Below the pieces are notes generated by a model. That model worked only from the letters and a program-made list of their open reading frames with translations. It was not told where the DNA came from and searched no databases. Made by a program: the position numbers and the translations under genes. A stretch of DNA of 64,000 nucleotides from Rhodeus uyekii (taxonomy: Eukaryota > Chordata > Actinopteri > Cypriniformes > Acheilognathidae): the NCBI GenBank assembly GCA_037043235.1, contig JAWRVZ010000154.1, positions 354,001 through 418,000 on the forward strand, given 5' to 3'. Within the stretch, counting starts at the first letter, position 1; each line of letters starts with the position of its first letter. Below, one piece after another: positions 48,427-59,646 of this stretch.

Positions 48427-49383
48427 CACTCACCTAAAGGATTATTAGGAACACCATACTAATACTGTGTTTGACCCCCTTTGTCCTTCAAAACTGCCTT
48501 AATTCTACATGGCATTGATTCAACAAGGTGCTGAAAGCATTCTTTAGAGATGTTGGCACCCACACCATTACACCACCACCACCAGCCTGCACAGTGGTAA
48601 CAAGGCATGATGGATCCATGTTCTCATTCTGTTTATGCCAAATTCTGCCTCTACCATCTGAATGTCTCAACAGAAATCGAGAATCATCAGACCAGGCAAC
48701 ATTTTTCCAGTCTTCAACTGTCCAATTTTGATGAGCTCATGCAAATTGTAGCCTCTTTTTCCTATTTGTAGTGGAGATGAGTGGCACCCGGTGGGTCTTC
48801 TGCTGTTGTAGCCCATCCGCGTCAAGGTTGTACGTGTTGTGGTTTCACAAATGCTTTGCTGCACACCTCAGTAGTAATGAGTGGTTATTTCAGTCAAAGT
48901 TGCTCTTTTATCAGCTTGAATCAGTTGGTCCATTCTCCTCTGACCTCTAGCATCAACAAGGCATTTTCTCCCACAGGACTGCCACATACTGGATGTTTTT
49001 TTCTTTTCACACCATTCTTTGTAAACCCTAGAAATGGTTGTGTGTGAAAATCCCAGTAACTGAGCAGATTGTGAAATACTCAGACTGGCCTGTCTAGCAC
49101 CAACAACTAGTGATGTTACGTATGACACTGAAGCTTCGATGCGCGTGTCGCTCATGTGACACAATTTGAAATGAAGCGCTTTATCGGGGTGTGTATTGGT
49201 TTCCCCGAGTGACGTGATCGATGACAAATGAAGCCTCACTTTCTGTCAAATCACGTGCGCGTTTCACTTTGCGTGTCAGAAGCTTCGAACCCCCAGATCT
49301 TCCTTAACAGTCCTTGTTGACTTAGTCTGTTTGATGGTTTTGTGAGGAGAGTCAAAATATGTAATATATAGAATCAATACATT

Positions 49384-49442
<59 letters not shown>
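49384..49442. repeat. (CA)n(TA)n compound microsatellite
   Basis: About 9 CA units followed by about 20 TA units inside the hAT element. Confidence 0.95.
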
Positions 49443-49444
<2 letters not shown>

Positions 49445-49571
49445 TGTGATACATGTGTGTGTGATACATATGTGATATCAAGTAAAATGTGGTTTTAATT
49501 ATAAGTTTTTACAGACAGCGGCATGTGCGGAGAAGGAGGGTGTATGGAGACACTTGACTACATAACTTAAA

Positions 49572-49890
49572 TTAACATAGCTTACCTATTTCTTTATAAA
49601 CTTTTTTATTGTATATTGTTGTTTTGATTTTTTTTCGATTTGTATTGTTTTGATCACTTTTCTTACCTTTTTTCGCCTGACTACCCCCACTTTCACTTTC
49701 ACTTGACACAGACATTTTAACGTCATGGGAAATCTGCTTCTCCTTTATCCACAACAACAGAAGCCTCTTCATCTCATAATTTATATTCGAACATGACTTC
49801 GATATAATCGTCATGCACTTGGAAGGATTTACATTCTTGATAACATCCTGCTTTAGGATGATATCGTGGATGTACTGCGATCATAGGTGA
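49572..49890 (-). pseudogene. Possible Tigger/CENP-B-type transposase fragment inside the hAT element
   Basis: On the minus strand from about 49890, an open stretch reads DIILKQDVIKNVNPSK, then a NYEMKRLLLLWIKEKQISHD segment and a Ser/Lys-rich end. This resembles the linker between the two helix-turn-helix domains of Tigger transposases (typical motif: ...LLLVWI.EKQ). It would be a captured fragment, since the enclosing element is hAT. The match is short and from memory. Confidence 0.4.
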
Positions 49891-49951
49891 GAGATAGATC
49901 TCTCACGCGGATACGCGCTCATAATGATCCTATCACAGAATGTCCTTATTT

Positions 49952-49974
49952 TGTGTGTGTGTGTGTGTGTGCGT

Positions 49975-50008
<34 letters not shown>
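49952..50008. repeat. (GT)n and (GA)n compound microsatellite
   Basis: About 10 GT units, a short GCGTTA break, then about 16 GA units, inside the hAT element. Confidence 0.95.
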
Positions 50009-50011
<3 letters not shown>

Positions 50012-50536
50012 AGAGAGGAAGCCTACTTTAGATCTTATTGAATCATATAAATCCATATTATATTTTATTGTCACACTTTATGGGTAAATTATTATTGTTT
50101 TTCTGGATACATTAAACACAAACATATACAGCTTTTATTTGTACACATAGCATTGAAACGATGGAGTGTGTTGTGATTGCTTCATCTGACAGAGCTTCTT
50201 TCACAGGCTTCTGCCTGCTTTATTTTAAATAAGCACCAGATGGCGCTGTTCATGACACTCGCGAAGCCTCGAATCTTTTCCCGAAACAGTCAGGGTGAAG
50301 CCTCAGTGCTTCATGAAGCCTCATTTCCACATCCCTACCAACAACCATGCCACGCTCAAAATTGCTAAAATCACCTTTCTTTCCCATTCTGACCTTCAGT
50401 TTGGAGTTCAGGAGATTGTCATGACCAGGAACAACCCCTAAATGCAGTGAAGCTACTTTCATGTGATTGGTTGATTAGATAATTGCATTAATGAGAAATT
50501 CAACAGGTGTTCCTAATAATCGTTTAGGTGAGTGTA

Positions 50537-51904
50537 TATTCCTATAAATATAACATTGAATTCAATGGAGCAAATTTCATAAGAATGGCATTGGAATGCT
50601 ATCCATGCTGTTTGAGTTAAAATAAAGTTCTCTCAGAGTTCTCTCTAAGACCTATAGACACAAAACCCCTAAACTGACTAGGAGGTTTCAAGAGGTAAGA
50701 CAGTTTTACATCACAACAAATGTTTTGTTATGAAAATAACATACAGGAATAATTCTATTCTATTCTTGTATTGCAGCTAACCTTCTGGCAACAAATTGGC
50801 AAAAACAATCAGCGCAGTTATAAAGGGTACAGGCAACCCAGATGACAGAGCGTAAGATAACCCCCAAAAAGTAATCAAAATGGAGTCTCCCTGTGAATAA
50901 AGGTCACGGCGGGGTCAGCCGAGGAAATGCCACAGAGCATCTCTCATGCAGTTGCTCTTCAAAAAGCATTTCGGCATGGATGCTGTACCTCTGCTGCTGG
51001 AGACGGTCTCTCTTATTTCCTCCCTTATTTGATCAGATTGAAGTTCAGAGGAAGCAATGTGGAAGCTGAGAAAACGAGGAAGGCTGGGATAAGCAGAAGT
51101 AACAAGGTGAACTGGAAGTTCAGATGCAATTCCCTTAGCCAGCTGATACTAATATGAAACTGATGGGAAGGGGTGAAGTGGGGGAAGGGGACACGCACAC
51201 GCGGAAAGGCCAATTTGTCTCCTCTGGCAAAAAGAGCTTGATATGAACACCGCACAGCTTGAATTTAGTAAAAACAAGTCTTGATTTATTTACTACTTGT
51301 CCATAAAATGCTACACGATGTCTTTTCGCCCATTTGCTTGATCGGTGGATGTAATATTTGTCATTTAGTGTAAAGCGCAATTAGCCTTAAGGACCTTGTA
51401 CATTTTTTATAGCGTTATAGAGCATTGCAGTTTTTAATTTGGTATTGTAGTTTTATTAAAGTGGACTTCATTTAATGTTCCATTAATCTTAAGATAACAT
51501 CAAGACAAATGTGTTCTCGTGTTTGGCCGTCTCCTGGAGACACACACGCACAATGTGTAGGTGGGCTGAATGGAGCTTAGCAAATGTGAAATGAATGACT
51601 CAGTAATTGGTTTTTACTCATTCTGAGATGAGCTTAAGTCTCAGTCCTTCCTCATCTTTTAAGCTTCACCACATTGGCATTGAATAGACCGCTTCAAAGA
51701 TGCCGGGAGTCATCGGTGTCTTTTACAATGGCCAATTTTGTCCCCAACCTAGTGAGAACTTCATGTTTAAAATGAGGGAAGTTACATCTCCCGACCCTAA
51801 TGATGAAAATGGGGTACGGTGTGTCACCCGTTGTAATTGTCCTCCTTTGATTGTTTTGTCAAATGACTGTAATTTGAAAGAGTACATGCAATATATGGTT
51901 ACAT
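50537..51904. other. Intergenic stretch, no gene seen
   Basis: No recognisable gene or repeat. Confidence 0.5.
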
Positions 51905-52475
51905 ATAGAGTTGAGCTGGATACTCGGCTGAAACGAGTATCCGGTACGGATAAAGTACTCTTGCCGAGTACGAGTATTATTCGAGTAATACGAGTCAACA
52001 TCTGTGCATGGATTGAATAAAAATCCTCATTGGGTAGCTGACTGTGTCTGCGCCCCTCCCCTACACATACAGATTTGCTGTGTCCCGCTCTGCTCACTCA
52101 CACACAGAACACTGAGAAGAGAACTGCTCTCTTTCTCTCTCTCAGTCACTCAGGTTCGCAAATCTTTTATGTTAACGTTTACAGTTTCTTCGGCTTTAGG
52201 TTTGTTTTTTATTTTAGTTTGTTTGTAGTACTTACTAATTAACCAGTAGAGTTCTGGTAAACGTGGGGTTTATTCAGATGTGGTGCTTGGTAGAATGTGA
52301 CTAGCATTGTCTCTAGTGACTAGTGACACTAGTGACTAGTCTCTGCCTGTCTGAGAATTTTTTCTTCTTTTTTTAACCGTCTGCTGGCTCTAACCAGTTT
52401 TTTTAGGCCCTACCCAGTCTGAGTACAGATACAGATAATGCTGTACTTGCTTATACCTAGTTATATACAAAAAGG
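51905..52475. mobile_element. Possible non-autonomous DNA transposon
   Basis: The left end carries GAGTTGAGCTGGATACTCGG with repeated GAGTA motifs. The right end, reversed, carries AAGTACAGCATTATCTG and GTACTCAGACTGGGT. These GAGTAC-type ends resemble a hAT-like fish family. There is no transposase and I could not set exact ends or a target duplication. Confidence 0.4.
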
Positions 52476-52525
52476 GCTATGAGATTTCCAATACAAATTG
52501 TAATGTCAACAATTTATTAAGAACG

Positions 52526-52808
52526 TCAGGGTTTGATTCTGTTTGTTCGTGTTCTCCTCCTGTTTAGGTTAATTTAATTTCCCCATGTGCTCCTTTGTTG
52601 TCATTGTAGTCACCTACCGAGACATTATCACCTTGTTAGTCTTGTCAGCTGTGTCTCGTTTCTTCATCAACCCTAGTGTGTATTTTTCATGTGTTCTCCC
52701 TCAGACCTTGTCCATTCTCATTTATGGTGTGATGTGTCTGAGGCGCATCTGAGTTTGTTCATTAAATCACTCTTTATTATTATTATCCTTCCTCCGTTCT
52801 TGTAACAT
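52526..52808 (+). mobile_element. Possible degraded solo LTR
   Basis: Starts CGTCAGGGTTTG and ends TTCTTGTAACA. It has a GTGTGTATTTTTC box near 52677, an ATTAAA near 52763 and phrasing similar to the other TGTCA-type fish LTRs here. No matching target duplication was found, so the call is weak. Confidence 0.4.
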
Positions 52809-52859
52809 GACCAAAAAGGATCAAACGTTTGGATTTTTTGAAAGAAACCTCTTATACTC

Positions 52860-53230
52860 ACAGATTAAGGCTGCATTTATTTACTCAACAATAACAATAA
52901 GAACAGTAATAAATAATCCCTGTGAATTCTTTCTGTGATGCAAAGCTGAATTTTCAGAAGCCATTAAAAAAATGCATGAAAAAAAGAGCAGCATTATGAA
53001 ATCTTTTATGACATTATAAATGTCTTTACTGACATTTTTGATCAATTTAATGCATAATTGCTAAGTATTATTACTTTTTAATACAAAAATCTTAAACAAT
53101 GGTAGTTTAAACTTTTCACACACACACAAAAAAAAAAAAAAATTCCACAGTAAAAATATGTTTTCAACATTGATAATAATACGAAATGTTTCAGTATTAG
53201 AATGAATTCGGAAGAATCATGTGATAATCT
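52860..53230. repeat. Degraded dispersed cyprinid-type repeat
   Basis: Contains AAGGCTGCATTTATTTACTC, GCAAAGCTGAATTTTCAG and ATTATAAATGTCTTTACTG, motifs of a very common teleost dispersed repeat. A further piece in inverted orientation, TTTTCAACATTGATAATAAT, is at about 53161-53181. Family name not assigned. Confidence 0.55.
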
Positions 53231-54068
53231 TTCTTTTATAATCATACTGTTAATAATTCGCTGGCATAATCATTTGGTCTGGGGAATGATCAAATGCTTA
53301 ACTAAAATACGATCGCAGAATCACTGCACACTATTTACTTATAAGAACAGTATACGCTAACGAATAGAGCTTATTAAGATTAAAACTGTCTGATATCTTA
53401 ACTGAATGGGAAAGTGATGTCAATCCTATAGGAAAAAAACTTTGTACTTTTGTGTTCAACCATATCATAAAACCATTTATTTTCTTAGGAAATTGTATCC
53501 TTTGTGCACCAGAAAACTTCATAACAAAACCACATTGTCAGATTAACTTAAAACATCAAAATAACTGGAGTAACCGCCAATAATGAAACCAGTTCAAAGG
53601 TTGGAGTCGACAAAGCATTGTTACCACAGCAACTCATCCCTGAAGACTCATTGTTTTCCTCAGAAAACTCAAAGGGCCTTCTGCCTCAACTGAGAAACTA
53701 AAGTTCAGACCAAAGTATGAGACTGAAATGACCCAGAACACAAACTGTTCTCAAATACATCCCAACCGCTGCTCCCTACAGCGTTCACTGGATATTGAAA
53801 TGATTTTGTGCTGTTTTGTATTTCTGCTACTCATAAAAAATCTTAAATCCACTGTTTTGTTTACTGAAACTCTGCAAGGGGTCACATCTGGGGGAAAAAT
53901 TAATGCAAAGTTTTCCTTTCACACTTTTTTAACATTAACAATTAAAGTTACAACAACAGTTACACCCTGAACACGTACATGGTGCTCCGGAAACAGAAGG
54001 CTGTGCACATCCTAGTAAGGCTTCATATCTCGGGTGCCATGCCATCAAGTGCCGCAAAAAGGCCTTCT
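53231..54068. other. Intergenic stretch, no gene seen
   Basis: AT-rich DNA with no recognisable content. Confidence 0.5.
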
Positions 54069-54528
54069 CAGGGCCCGTACACACGGAGACGCTGTAAACA
54101 CTGTATCACTGTATACATATACATTTTTTATCATTTTGGCGTTTCGTCCACACGGATCCGGTGTTTTGGGAGACTGAAACCGCTATTTTTTGAAACTGTG
54201 TCCTAAAGTGGATAAATCTTGCAGTTTCATGTGTATAGCTAATCCGTATATTTTGTGAAACGATGATGTCATCATATCACGTGTCGGCAACAACAATGCG
54301 CATGCTCAAAGTCTTCTTCTCTGTGTATAGTGTATATCTGTGGCAGAATTACAGCGCCCCATACTGGTCTGGCATATATACTACACCGTTTTCAGTCGGT
54401 TTTAGTGGTTTAGTGTGAACTCTGATATTTCTTGAGACGACGCCATGTTTACGGAATTTTTTTTTTAGAATGAGGAAAAAAAAAGATCGGATAGGGAATG
54501 CACCGGGTTCGTGTGGACGTGGCCTCCT
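54069..54528. mobile_element. MITE-like element with inverted ends
   Basis: The left end GGGCCCGTACACACGG and, reversed, right end GGCCACGTCCACACGAACCC form inverted termini around about 460 bp of non-coding DNA. The CGTCCACACGGATCCGGTGT motif near 54146 repeats the terminal theme. An exact target duplication is not evident (CCTTCTC against CCTTGGA). Superfamily uncertain, perhaps hAT. Confidence 0.55.
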
Positions 54529-56697
54529 TGGAAGATTGCCTTTGTGTCCTACATTAAACTCATTTTGAAGGATGTGTCAAGTGCATCCCTCGCCTCTTCA
54601 ATCATCCACAATCTTTTGCACACATTCCAGTTGCTGAAAAAGAACTGATGGTAAACAAGGCGCACTGAACTTGTTTGAGTTTATTAGGAAGTGTAATAAT
54701 GTTTTTAAAGATGAAGACAAACATGTTTTCTTTTGTTTTGCACACTTAGTCTCATTCTAGGCTTTAAAGTCTCCATGAAACAAAAGTGTAAGTCCCAGTT
54801 TTGTTGGCTTTTAGTATATACATGTTAGTCTCACAATATTCTATAAGCTCAAAAACAAAATGTCACGCTGAAACAAATGTAGCCCAGTCCGGTTTAGCTC
54901 TGATCCAAAGTGAATTCTCAGTAAAGACAACTGTCTGATATAAAGGAAGGGTCCTATACATCTTTGCAGATCGAGCCACCACATGTCACACTGCATGACA
55001 CACCAAGATGGCTTTCCGACCCAGCAGGCTCTACGGTCATCAATCATACACACACTCAGAATTAAGAGCTCTGTTTACCTGTGCCTAGCCAGCAGATTTT
55101 AATGCTGACTATGGAATAAGAATACACACCATATACTTGTTATAACAGGCTGGTCTCTCGCAAGATCGTTGGGGAAAAGAAATTATCTTAATGAAGGGTA
55201 GATGGAACATGTTTCACCCCTCTTTTAAGTAAATGTCTGTGCAATAGAAATGTTCTCAAGGAGAAATCAGACCTCAAAAGAGATATTAACATGAAAGCCA
55301 AATTTATCTCGTTACATCACAGTTTTGTTTCCATCTATAAGTGAATTCCATCTCAGTTCTGCAATGTTAGCGAAACACAGCTTGTTCTTTATTTTTTTCA
55401 AAACGTTAGTGCTTATCTAAATAAACCAGGAGTTTATTTTTAGTTTATCTGTCAGCCAGAATCAACGCACACTGAGGCCATATGCATCGCTTACATACAA
55501 CATATTCATAATTCAGTTATTTGTCCTCAAAGTTTAATGTTGTGGGTTGTTAAGTGAGTAATCGTAAATCCCATTTTGTTTTACTGATGTTGTTATCATC
55601 CCTCTATGGTGCTGTCTCGCATTCTGCCTCTCGGCATATGGATATAACACTGCATTATTATGCTGATGTGCCTGTTCAAATTTGTAAAACTTCTCTATTA
55701 CAACATAATTGCACATTCTGCTATGTATAGGGATCTGTGTGGCTTCAGGTTGAGTTGCTAGTGTAAAATTAGCACAAAGACAAGACTTTTTTTGCAATCC
55801 GTTTTGCTTGTATAATGTGATGTGTTGAACGTTTTCTCACAAAAAAATCCATAAATAATGGCAAAATCATAAACATTTCAGGGAAATTTTATAAAGCAAA
55901 TGATTCGCTTTTGATTTTCTTCGTTTGAATTCTGCAAGGTTGAAAGCAAGAGTGTGAATCAGATCAATTTTAATTTTATGTTGACTTTGAAGAAAAAAAG
56001 AAAAGTAGAAATTGTGTTTAATACATGCAGCTCGGACAATATACCCAAGAACAACAGCAGCTATATGAGTTGAGTGAACACAATCCCAGCAATGCCATAT
56101 TTCAAGTAATGTCAACTTTGCTCTATCCCACAATGCACTCAATTTTGCCTGCCAGAAGAGTCCTTGAGCTTTCAAGTGTGTGATATTTCACTTAAAGCAC
56201 TGTTTAAACCACCTTAAACATTACATTTACATTTTTCATAAAGAACAAAACATTTGTCAACTGACATTTAGCTATTCTCTCTCATCTGTTATTGCCATGA
56301 CACATTCCTGCATAATTCATTTATAGCAATACAGGAGAAATACACCTGAATTATCCCAACAACTATAGTTTTATAATGTGTCATATGATTAAAAAACAAA
56401 AAAATATCCATCTCCAAATGGATCTGGTAAACCACTTTCAATTCTATATGGTCCGATGAAGGCAATGTATGGTGTATGGTTTAGCAAGGTCGCTAACGGA
56501 AAAATATGCTGCTGAATTTGACTTTGCACGGATAATCTTCGAATAACCATACTGACATCACATTACTCTGATGTCTCATGGACGCTAGCGGCAGGTGGCT
56601 CACTCCCACGACATGTACTTAAAGACCGATCCTTTTGATTTTACAGAAATTTACAGTTCAGGGTCATGGAACGACATGATAAATAAAGCATGTAGAT
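54529..56697. other. Intergenic stretch, no gene seen
   Basis: AT-rich. Open frames at 55534-55797 and 55867-56175 have no recognisable domain. Confidence 0.5.
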
Positions 56698-56700
56698 ATA

Positions 56701-56789
<89 letters not shown>
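56698..56789. repeat. (TG)n(TA)n(CA)n compound microsatellite
   Basis: Short TG start, about 20 TA units, then two CA blocks. Confidence 0.95.
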
Positions 56790-56790
<1 letters not shown>

Positions 56791-56805
56791 TACACATATC
56801 AGCAA

Positions 56806-56856
56806 CTTTTTTTGGACCCCCTTTTGCCTTCAGAGCTACCTTAATTCTTCACTCTG
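56806..56856 (-). mobile_element. Short fragment of the Tc1-type family
   Basis: GGACCCCCTTTTGCCTTCAG and the following ACCTTAATTCTTC match the subterminal region of the Tc1 element at 48427 (GACCCCCTTTGTCCTTCAA...CCTTAATTCT). It stops 20 bp before the Harbinger MITE. Confidence 0.6.
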
Positions 56857-56875
56857 AATGATTAAAGGGCCAGTA

Positions 56876-57953
56876 ACACAGCGAAATTGCAAGAATCACA
56901 CACAAATTACGCACAGATTTTCGTTTCTGTGCGGAGTTTGCGTCGTATGCGTGATTCGTCGGTGGAACGAACATGGACCGTCAGCGATTGTAAGTGGATG
57001 TGCGTCGAAGGCAGTTTGTGCGTGATTTTGAGTTTTGAACGGTTCAAAATTTTTCCGACGCACTACTATGCGTTATTCATGAGTCGGCGTGCGTAGTTTA
57101 TGCGTCGAGTATGCGTGACTATGTGCGGGTGTTATGAATATGAGCTCTGCGCTCCCCTTCCTGGCCACCAGAGGGAGCTCACACACATAAACTGACACTA
57201 CACTACGCACTACATTTCCCATCATGCAGTACATTGGACTGATCACACACACCAGCTGAACTCTATCATGAGTGTTTGTGCCGCCAGCTGTTTTCAATCA
57301 CATGAACTATAAAAGACTCCTTCACCCACAGCTCTAGGCGAAGTCTTGATTTGCCGTAGCTATCATTTCTAAGCGTTGTTTATCCTGTCTTGTTTTGCTG
57401 TTTCCGATCCTGCTTGTTTACCCGTGTTCTGATCCTGTTCTGCCTGCCCTGACCTTTGCCTGGAATAACGTTTATGATTGATAGCTGCCTGCCTTGACCA
57501 CCGCCTGTACCACGATTCTGATCCTGTCTGCCCGCGTTTGTGATTCCTGCCTGTTTATGACCACTCTTAATAAAGACATTGCGTTTGGATCCCTGCCTGT
57601 GAGTCCCCTTTGTTACAGCGGGACACGCGTCAGCCGTCAGTGCTTATCGTCAGAACTGGTTCGAAACCGCACACATTCATGTCCGTCCACTGACGCCCCA
57701 CCTTCATATCACGCATGAACCGCGCACGTATCACGTTCATTCCACTGACAATGTGGATTCTGAAAGTGCTTGTACGTGGAACGTTCACGAATCGTGCGTG
57801 TTTGGACGCGCTCCGTCAGTGATTCATGCGTCGGGCGTGCGTCGAATGTTCGTGGATTACTTTGGTCAATTTCTCGACGCACAAGCACGCACAAACCCAA
57901 TCTGTGTGTGATTTGTGAGCGATTCGTGCGTGATCGGCTGTGTGACTGGCTCT
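56876..57953. mobile_element. Harbinger-type MITE, copy 2, split by a solo LTR
   Basis: Same family as 27638-28157, with termini AGGGCCAGTAACACAGC and, reversed, AGAGCCAGTCACACAGCC. It is flanked by TAA on both sides (56873-56875 and 57954-57956). The interior matches copy 1 on both sides of an LTR inserted at 57130-57617. Copy 2 has extra sequence after the LTR (about 57623-57670) that copy 1 lacks. Confidence 0.85.
57130..57617 (+). mobile_element. Solo LTR, 488 bp, nested in the Harbinger MITE
   Basis: Begins TGTTATGAATATGAGC and ends TTTGTTACA, with a perfect duplication GCGGG (57125-57129 and 57618-57622). Contains CTATAAAAG near 57308 and AATAAAG near 57569. Related to the minus-strand copy at 25503-25881. 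Because it interrupts the MITE, it is younger than that MITE insertion. Confidence 0.9.
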
Positions 57954-57956
57954 TAA

Positions 57957-59638
57957 CATGGTGCTGGATGCATTTTTCATTCCACACTCAACATTTTGCT
58001 TTCTCATTCATTGGTAAGCAAACAACAATAAATACGACCGAAAATCACACAAAGTGCTACTGAAGACACAGAAGCTGCCGCTGTTTGGATTGGCATGCCT
58101 TTATCATTCCTGATTCACGGCGCCAGCCGCCACTGACGTCTCTTCACGCAATTGCTTTGAATACGCGTGCTTCATTACGTGATCAGGCAGAGCCTTCCCA
58201 CAGCGTCTTCAACGCAGCACAAGTTGAATTTAGATTTTAAAAGTAAATTACAGCAGACAGACAGAGCTGTATAAAATAACTCATTAAATCTTTAAATTGG
58301 CAGATATTAACCTGGAAGTTAGTTGTTTTCTGTTTAACTTGAGATGATTTATTAATTTATCAATTTCTTTGCATTTTTTCACAGTGAACTTTTTGTTGCA
58401 TGGTTGTGCACAGAAATCACAAAAGATCAGCATATGGAAATGTATAGCAAAAAAAAAAAAAAAAAAAACTTTTATAAGTTTTATTTCAGATAGACAGAGA
58501 AAACAAATGGCTTGATTCTACAATGATTCAACAATACAAATGAGGAGCCATCAATTGATGTTTAGCTCTGGTGATCATTATAAGAGTGATAAACATAGTG
58601 ATCTCTCTGGTTTTTGTTATAGTGTGTACAAACTGGGAATCAATTGAACTCCTAGAGTTATAGAGTAATGATACCACAATAAGCAAACGTTCAGCTGCCG
58701 AAGCTGTAGACACTGGGCACAGTGAAAGTCTAGCTAAATAGTTATTCCTTTCATCTGTTCAATGTTTCTTATAACTGTCCGCCTTACTGAAGTTGATCCT
58801 GATCTCTATGTGAACCCCACCTGAGCTTGACCTGCAGATAAACCTTTCCTCTCTTTTTCAGGGTACATAGACAGTAAAACACATCCCCCTTCAGGAGAGA
58901 TTAAGCTGCCTGAGTGAATGTTGGTGTAACCTGATAATGGAGTAAGCTTTCATTTCTGTGACACTTTCATCTTGTGCTCTTTCTGTCTATCTGTATCTCT
59001 TAGTTCCCCTGTTCTCTCGTTTCTGAACGTGATGCTTAGCATGGGCAAAATGGGACAAGAAACAGCTGCCATTATTGCAGCTGAGTGCCATCCATCCTGC
59101 GGAGAATCCCTGGGCTACAGATCAATAGACACTGCTTGAGAGATGGAGTACAGAAGAATCAGTGAGATGGTGACTTGGACAGATACGGGTATGTTTGGAA
59201 AGTAACACTATATTATAGAATAAAACTCTATATTTTTAAATATGCAGTGCGTATATAAAGTACAGTATGCAAATTTCCTGTATGGGCTACTTGAGCGACT
59301 TACTATAATCTGCCAACATGTGCAGTAAACAACCAGAAGACAGAACATGGAAAACAATTTAACACTGTACTGTTCACACAAATTGACTTTCCATTTCTTG
59401 TTTAATGAATCTCCATTTTGACTCATTATTTGATTTCCCACTCATTTGAACCCCCTGTAATACTGGGGTGTTTCAACCTGTTGGCAATCCTGGCTGCAGT
59501 TTCAGGACAGCAGTTATAGGCCCATATTTCTGGAACCCTGGTTCCCTTTAAGACACTTGATTGTCTCCAAGCGAGATTGAGTCTGAAATAATAGTGAAAC
59601 CAGTCCCGTTTGCCGTTTTGTCATGATGTAACGTGATG
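57957..59638. other. Intergenic stretch, no gene seen
   Basis: A poly(A) run lies at 58449-58467. No gene or repeat family recognised; 58090-58220 is less AT-rich. Confidence 0.5.
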
Positions 59639-59646
59639 GCTTACAC

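Larger units (their letters stand above)
49108..50337. mobile_element. hAT element inserted in the Tc1 copy
   Basis: Termini TAGTGATGT (left) and, reversed, TAGGGATGT (right), with subterminal TGAAGCTTC and GAAGC motifs, are flanked by a perfect 8-bp duplication CCAACAAC (49100-49107 and 50338-50345). The 8-bp duplication is diagnostic for hAT transposons. No hAT transposase is recognisable. The interior holds simple repeats and a minus-strand fragment resembling a different transposase (49572-49890). Confidence 0.88.
48488..50387 (-). pseudogene. Tc1-type transposase, interrupted and deleted
   Basis: The start codon lies at 50387-50385, followed by MGKKGDFSNFERGMVVG, and the frame is then cut by the hAT element. 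It resumes at about 49107 with the helix-turn-helix region (LSISQSAQLLGFSHTTISRVY) and WCEK...CGRKCLVDARGQRRM. Further pieces follow in shifted frames: QQSICETTTRTTLTRMGYNSRRP (about 48864) and RHSDGRGRIWHKQNENMDPSC (about 48670). A deletion at about 48548-48556 removes the region with the second catalytic Asp and the Glu. It is therefore inactive for several independent reasons. Confidence 0.9.
48427..50534 (-). mobile_element. Tc1-like transposon, split by a hAT insertion
   Basis: Inverted termini CACTCACCTAAAGGATTATT (left) and, reversed, CACTCACCTAAACGATTATT (right) differ at one base in 20. They are flanked by TA (48425-48426 and 50535-50536), the target duplication of Tc1/mariner elements. 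The transposase is on the minus strand. A hAT element of 1230 bp sits inside it (49108-50337). The family is widespread in cyprinid genomes. Confidence 0.92.
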
